Source of the DNA: Oscillospiraceae bacterium
GTDB taxonomy: Bacteria; Bacillota; Clostridia; Oscillospirales; Oscillospiraceae
Direction: 5' to 3'
Assembly: GCA_016292445.1 (NCBI GenBank)
Contig: JAEDIN010000025.1
Coordinates: 1-16,172, forward strand
DNA length: 16,172 bases
In this document: one piece after another, positions 13,185 to 16,172 of the stretch
Numbering within the stretch: the first letter of the stretch is position 1
Layout: each line of letters begins with the position of its first letter
Notes under the pieces: model-generated
Database searches by the model: none
What the model was told of the DNA's origin: nothing
Seen by the model: the letters and a program-made list of their open reading frames with translations, nothing else
Position numbers and translations under genes: made by a program

Positions 13185-14036
13185 ATGAAATTTCAACAAA
13201 TTCGCAGCGCAACCGTTAAAATCACCTACGACGGCAAAACCTTTCTGATAGACCCGTGGCTCACACCGAGATATATGTCGGGCTGTCTTGGCGTGATACC
13301 GCTGATATGCGCAATAAACCGAGGCGGCGATATACGCAAAAAGTATGTCATCGACCATTGTGCGACTTGGAAAGCGGTTGACCCGAAGCACAAGTGGAAA
13401 ATGTGTCCGCTCAAGCCGCTGCCCATGCCGGTATCCGAAATAAACCGCGGCGTTGACGCATATCTTTGCTCCCATGTGCATCTCGACCATATCGGCCTCA
13501 GCCTCAACGGAAAAGCCTGCGAAAAAATGGACGAAAGCATCCCCATCTACGCTGTTAACCGTCAGGACGCAGACTATTTGGAGTTTTCCGGCATGAAGGA
13601 TGTTCGCGTGCTGACCGACCGCATCACCTACGGCTCTGCGGAAATTATCAAAGTAACCGCCGTTCACGGAACGATAAAGCCCTGCTGCGAGGCCTGCGGA
13701 TATGTTTTTCGCAGTCCGAACGAAAAGACTCTGTATGTTGCCGGCGACACGGTTTGGTGCGACGAGATCGCAAAGACCGTCGAGAAATACCATCCCGATG
13801 TTATCGTCACCAACAACTGCGCCGCAATGCTCGTTGATAACGGACGGCTCATCATGGATGAAAACGACCTTGCAAAGGTGTGCGAGGCAGCACCCGAGGC
13901 CGTCATCATTGCAAGTCACATGGACACCGTCCCCCATGCGACTTTGACCCGTAAAACCTTGGCTGAAAGGCTCGCGGAAAAAGGTATTCGCGACAGGGTG
14001 AGGATCCCTGCCGACGGTGAGAGTTATACTCTGTGA
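13185..14036 (+). CDS. Metallo-beta-lactamase-fold hydrolase, UlaG-like
   Basis: The 283-residue product has the MBL metal-binding set: the HxHxDH motif at His97-Val-His99-Leu-Asp101-His102, His161 (TAVHG), Asp188 (VAGDT) and His245 (IIASHMD). The N-terminal beta strand pair TVKITYDGKTFLIDPWLTPR is typical of the UlaG/L-ascorbate-6-phosphate lactonase-like subgroup. An insert of about 50 residues (36-85) between it and the motif contains basic and cysteine residues. The ATG has GGAGG about 8 nt upstream. The substrate is unknown; divergence from the LysR gene suggests that the regulator responds to this enzyme's substrate or product. The gene ends at a terminator shared with tex. Confidence 0.88.
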   Translation: MKFQQIRSATVKITYDGKTFLIDPWLTPRYMSGCLGVIPLICAINRGGDIRKKYVIDHCATWKAVDPKHKWKMCPLKPLPMPVSEINRGVDAYLCSHVHLDHIGLSLNGKACEKMDESIPIYAVNRQDADYLEFSGMKDVRVLTDRITYGSAEIIKVTAVHGTIKPCCEACGYVFRSPNEKTLYVAGDTVWCDEIAKTVEKYHPDVIVTNNCAAMLVDNGRLIMDENDLAKVCEAAPEAVIIASHMDTVPHATLTRKTLAERLAEKGIRDRVRIPADGESYTL

Positions 14037-14047
14037 TTTATATAGAG

Positions 14048-14079
14048 AAAATCCGCACTCACAGAATGCGGATTTTTCT
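14048..14079. terminator. Bidirectional terminator between the MBL gene and tex
   Basis: AAAATCCGCA (14048-14057) and TGCGGATTTT (14067-14076) form a 10-bp stem with a 9-nt loop. TTTTCTTTT follows on the plus strand and TTTTCTC on the minus strand. Both genes end within about 12 bases of it. Confidence 0.88.
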
Positions 14080-14080
14080 T

Positions 14081-16172
14081 TTATTTTGCCTGCTTCATGG
14101 ACAGTGAAATGCGCTTTTTCTTTTCATCGACATCGAGTACCACGACCTCGACGATATCACCCACGGATACGACCTCGGAGGGGTGCTTAATAAACCTGTT
14201 GCACACCTGCGAGATATGCACCAATCCGTCCTGATGCACGCCGATATCGACGAACACACCGAAGTCAATGACATTTCTCACCGTGCCCGAAAGCTTCATA
14301 CCCGGCTTCAGGTCGGATATCTCCATAACATCGGTGCGCAGTATCGGCTGCGGAAGCTCCTCGCGGATATCTCTGCCGGGTTTTAACAGCTCGCCGACAA
14401 CATCGCGCATGGTCGGAACACCGATGCCTGCCTTCTCAGCCGCTTCCGCCTCGCCGTATGCCTTGAGCTTTGCACTCAGATCCGAAAGCGCGCCTTTCTT
14501 CACATCCGACATACTGTGTCCGGTAAGCTCCAAAAGCGTCTGAGCCGCGGCATAGGACTCCGGATGAACGGCGGTGTTATCAAGCACCGTCTTGCTCTCG
14601 GGAACGCGCAAAAAGCCTGCGCACTGCTGATAAGCCTTAGGCCCGAGCTTGGGCACTTTTTTAATCTGGCTGCGTGAGGTGAACGCGCCGTTTTCCTCGC
14701 GGAAGGCGACGATGTTCTTTGCAGTCGCTGCGGTCAGTCCCGACACTCTCTGCAAAAGCGAGCTCGACGCTGTGTTTATATCCACACCCACGCTGTTTAC
14801 GCAGTCCTCGACCACGCCGCACAGTGCTTCGTCAAGCCGCTTTGCCGGCATATCGTGCTGATACTGCCCCACGCCTATCGCCTTGGGATCTATCTTGACA
14901 AGCTCGGCAAGGGGGTCCTGCAGTCTTCGCGCTATCGACACTGCCGAGCGCAGATTGACATCAAACTGCGGAAACTCCGCTGCGGCAAGCTCGCTTGCCG
15001 AATACACCGATGCACCCGCCTCGGAAACTATCATGTAGGCAAGCTCATAGCCGGCTTCCTTTTCACGGCGGATAAGCTCCACGGTCATCTGCTCGGTCTC
15101 ACGCGAGGCGGTGCCGTTGCCGATGGCGATATTCACGACGCGGTGCTTTCTGACAAGTTGCGACAGGGTGCGGATAGCCTCCTCTTTTTTCGCTTCGTTA
15201 AAGGTGGGATACACAACGGCGGTGTCAAGCACCTTGCCCGTTGCGTCAACGACCGCCACCTTGCAGCCCATGCGGTAGCCGGGGTCAAGACCCATGGTGA
15301 CCTTGCCCTTGACCGGCGGCTGCATCAGAAGCGGGCGCAGATTCAGCGCAAACTGTCCGATTGCGCCCTCCGCGGCGGTATCCGTAAGCTCGGAGCGAAT
15401 CTCCCTTTCAAGCGAGGGAAAAATCAGCCTTGTATATGCGTCCTCGCACACGCTTTTTATAAACTCAAGCGAGGGGCTGGGTCCCTTGAAGACCGCACGG
15501 CGAATAATGACCAGCGCGGCATCCTTATCCAGCGCAACGGAGACCTTTAAGAGCTTTTCCTTTTCGCCGCGGTTTATCGCAAGGGTCTGATACCCCTGCA
15601 TTTTGCATATGCGCTGAGAAAACTCGTAATACTGGCTGTACACCGAATCGTCCTCGGTGGCGGCGCGGCTTTCTATCATGCCGTTTGACTTCATATACGC
15701 ACGAAGGCTCTTGCGAATGGCGGCATCGTCGCTTATCCGCTCGGCAAGAATGTCACTCGCTCCGGCAAGCGCAGCCTCGGCAGAGTCAACGCCCTTTTCC
15801 GCGTCAATATACTTTGCCGCCTCCTCGATCGGCACAGGGCCGTCCTTTTGCTGGGCAAAGAGAATGTCCGCCAGCGGCTCAAGACCTTTTTCTCTTGCAA
15901 TCGTGGCTCTTGTGCGGCGCTTTTGCTTATAGGGAGCGTACAGATCCTCGACCTCGACCAGCGTATTTGCCGCATCTATCGCCTTTGCAAGCTCCTCGGT
16001 GAGCTTGCCCTGCTCGGCTATCGACGACTTGACCGCCTCTCGGCGTTCGGCAAGGCCGCGCAGATATGCAAGGCGCTTTTCGAGCGTGCGCAGCGCGGTA
16101 TCGTCCATCGCACCGTGCAGCTCCTTGCGGTAGCGTGCGATAAAGGGTATGGTATTGCCCTCGTCGATGAGC
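14081..16172 (-). CDS. tex: Tex-family transcription accessory protein (5' end outside the window)
   Basis: The gene enters from the right edge; the reading frame continues through 16172 with IDEGNTIPFIARYRKELHG before the first visible internal ATG at 16108. The visible part is about 696 residues, so perhaps 20-30 N-terminal residues are missing. Domains in order are the helical N-terminal Tex region, a YqgF/RNase H-like domain (starting near GLDPGYRMGCKVAVVD), a helix-hairpin-helix pair (NTASSSLLQRVSGLTAATAK and the following KVPKLGPKAYQQCAGFLR), and a C-terminal S1 RNA-binding domain (GTVRNVIDFGVFVDIG, QDGLVHISQV). Tex binds nucleic acid and affects transcription and toxin expression in some bacteria; the precise job is unsettled. 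It is convergent with the MBL gene. Confidence 0.95.
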   Translation of the reverse strand, partial: LIDEGNTIPFIARYRKELHGAMDDTALRTLEKRLAYLRGLAERREAVKSSIAEQGKLTEELAKAIDAANTLVEVEDLYAPYKQKRRTRATIAREKGLEPLADILFAQQKDGPVPIEEAAKYIDAEKGVDSAEAALAGASDILAERISDDAAIRKSLRAYMKSNGMIESRAATEDDSVYSQYYEFSQRICKMQGYQTLAINRGEKEKLLKVSVALDKDAALVIIRRAVFKGPSPSLEFIKSVCEDAYTRLIFPSLEREIRSELTDTAAEGAIGQFALNLRPLLMQPPVKGKVTMGLDPGYRMGCKVAVVDATGKVLDTAVVYPTFNEAKKEEAIRTLSQLVRKHRVVNIAIGNGTASRETEQMTVELIRREKEAGYELAYMIVSEAGASVYSASELAAAEFPQFDVNLRSAVSIARRLQDPLAELVKIDPKAIGVGQYQHDMPAKRLDEALCGVVEDCVNSVGVDINTASSSLLQRVSGLTAATAKNIVAFREENGAFTSRSQIKKVPKLGPKAYQQCAGFLRVPESKTVLDNTAVHPESYAAAQTLLELTGHSMSDVKKGALSDLSAKLKAYGEAEAAEKAGIGVPTMRDVVGELLKPGRDIREELPQPILRTDVMEISDLKPGMKLSGTVRNVIDFGVFVDIGVHQDGLVHISQVCNRFIKHPSEVVSVGDIVEVVVLDVDEKKKRISLSMKQAK

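Noticed and set aside
14855..15550. A 231-codon plus-strand frame opposite tex
   Set aside because: tex motifs cover the whole stretch on the minus strand, and the frame lacks a ribosome binding site.

Overview
The window is a mid-GC (about 50%) bacterial chromosome segment, most likely from a Clostridia-class Firmicute of the gut type (Oscillospirales-like). The reasons are a four-cysteine L33, a DUF896/YnzC protein, a YkvI-type transporter, frequent GGAGG ribosome binding sites, TTG and GTG starts, and the order rpmG-secE-nusG-rplK-rplA. The genus is not determinable by eye.

Layout: (1) 1-1012, minus strand: rpsO (S15) with its terminator, promoter and a leader that can hide its ribosome binding site, preceded by a small lipoprotein gene. 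(2) 1088-2873, plus: a tightly overlapping set yfbR (5'-deoxynucleotidase), DUF896 protein, auxin-efflux-carrier-type permease. (3) 2902-5244, plus: rpmG, secE, nusG, rplK and rplA, with a promoter, a 130-nt leader and an L1-operator-like motif before rplA. rplJ and rplL, which usually follow, are absent. (4) 5251-5537: a 287-bp non-coding element with 22-bp terminal inverted repeats, an internal tandem repeat and several hairpins, directly after rplA; one hairpin probably terminates the operon. (5) 5720-9060: a TetR regulator (minus) divergent from a YkvI-like transporter, birA without a DNA-binding domain, and a ZIP metal transporter whose start lies in a strong hairpin. (6) 9096-10973, minus: a flavin-reductase-like protein with a PCP_red-like tail, then an AraC regulator with a GyrI-like ligand domain. 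(7) 11242-11328: a 28-residue hydrophobic peptide gene with its own strong ribosome binding site and terminator. (8) 11424-14036: truA, convergent with a LysR regulator whose 3' end contains what looks like truA's terminator; the LysR gene is divergent from a metallo-beta-lactamase-fold hydrolase. (9) 14081-16172, minus: tex, running off the right edge.

Most of the window is housekeeping: translation, protein export, transcription antitermination, nucleotide clean-up, biotin attachment and tRNA pseudouridylation. Small regulator-target pairs (TetR/YkvI, AraC/flavoprotein, LysR/MBL) are interleaved. There is no phage, CRISPR array, transposase, rRNA or recognisable tRNA. The items least explained by known genes are the structured element after rplA and the 28-residue peptide.
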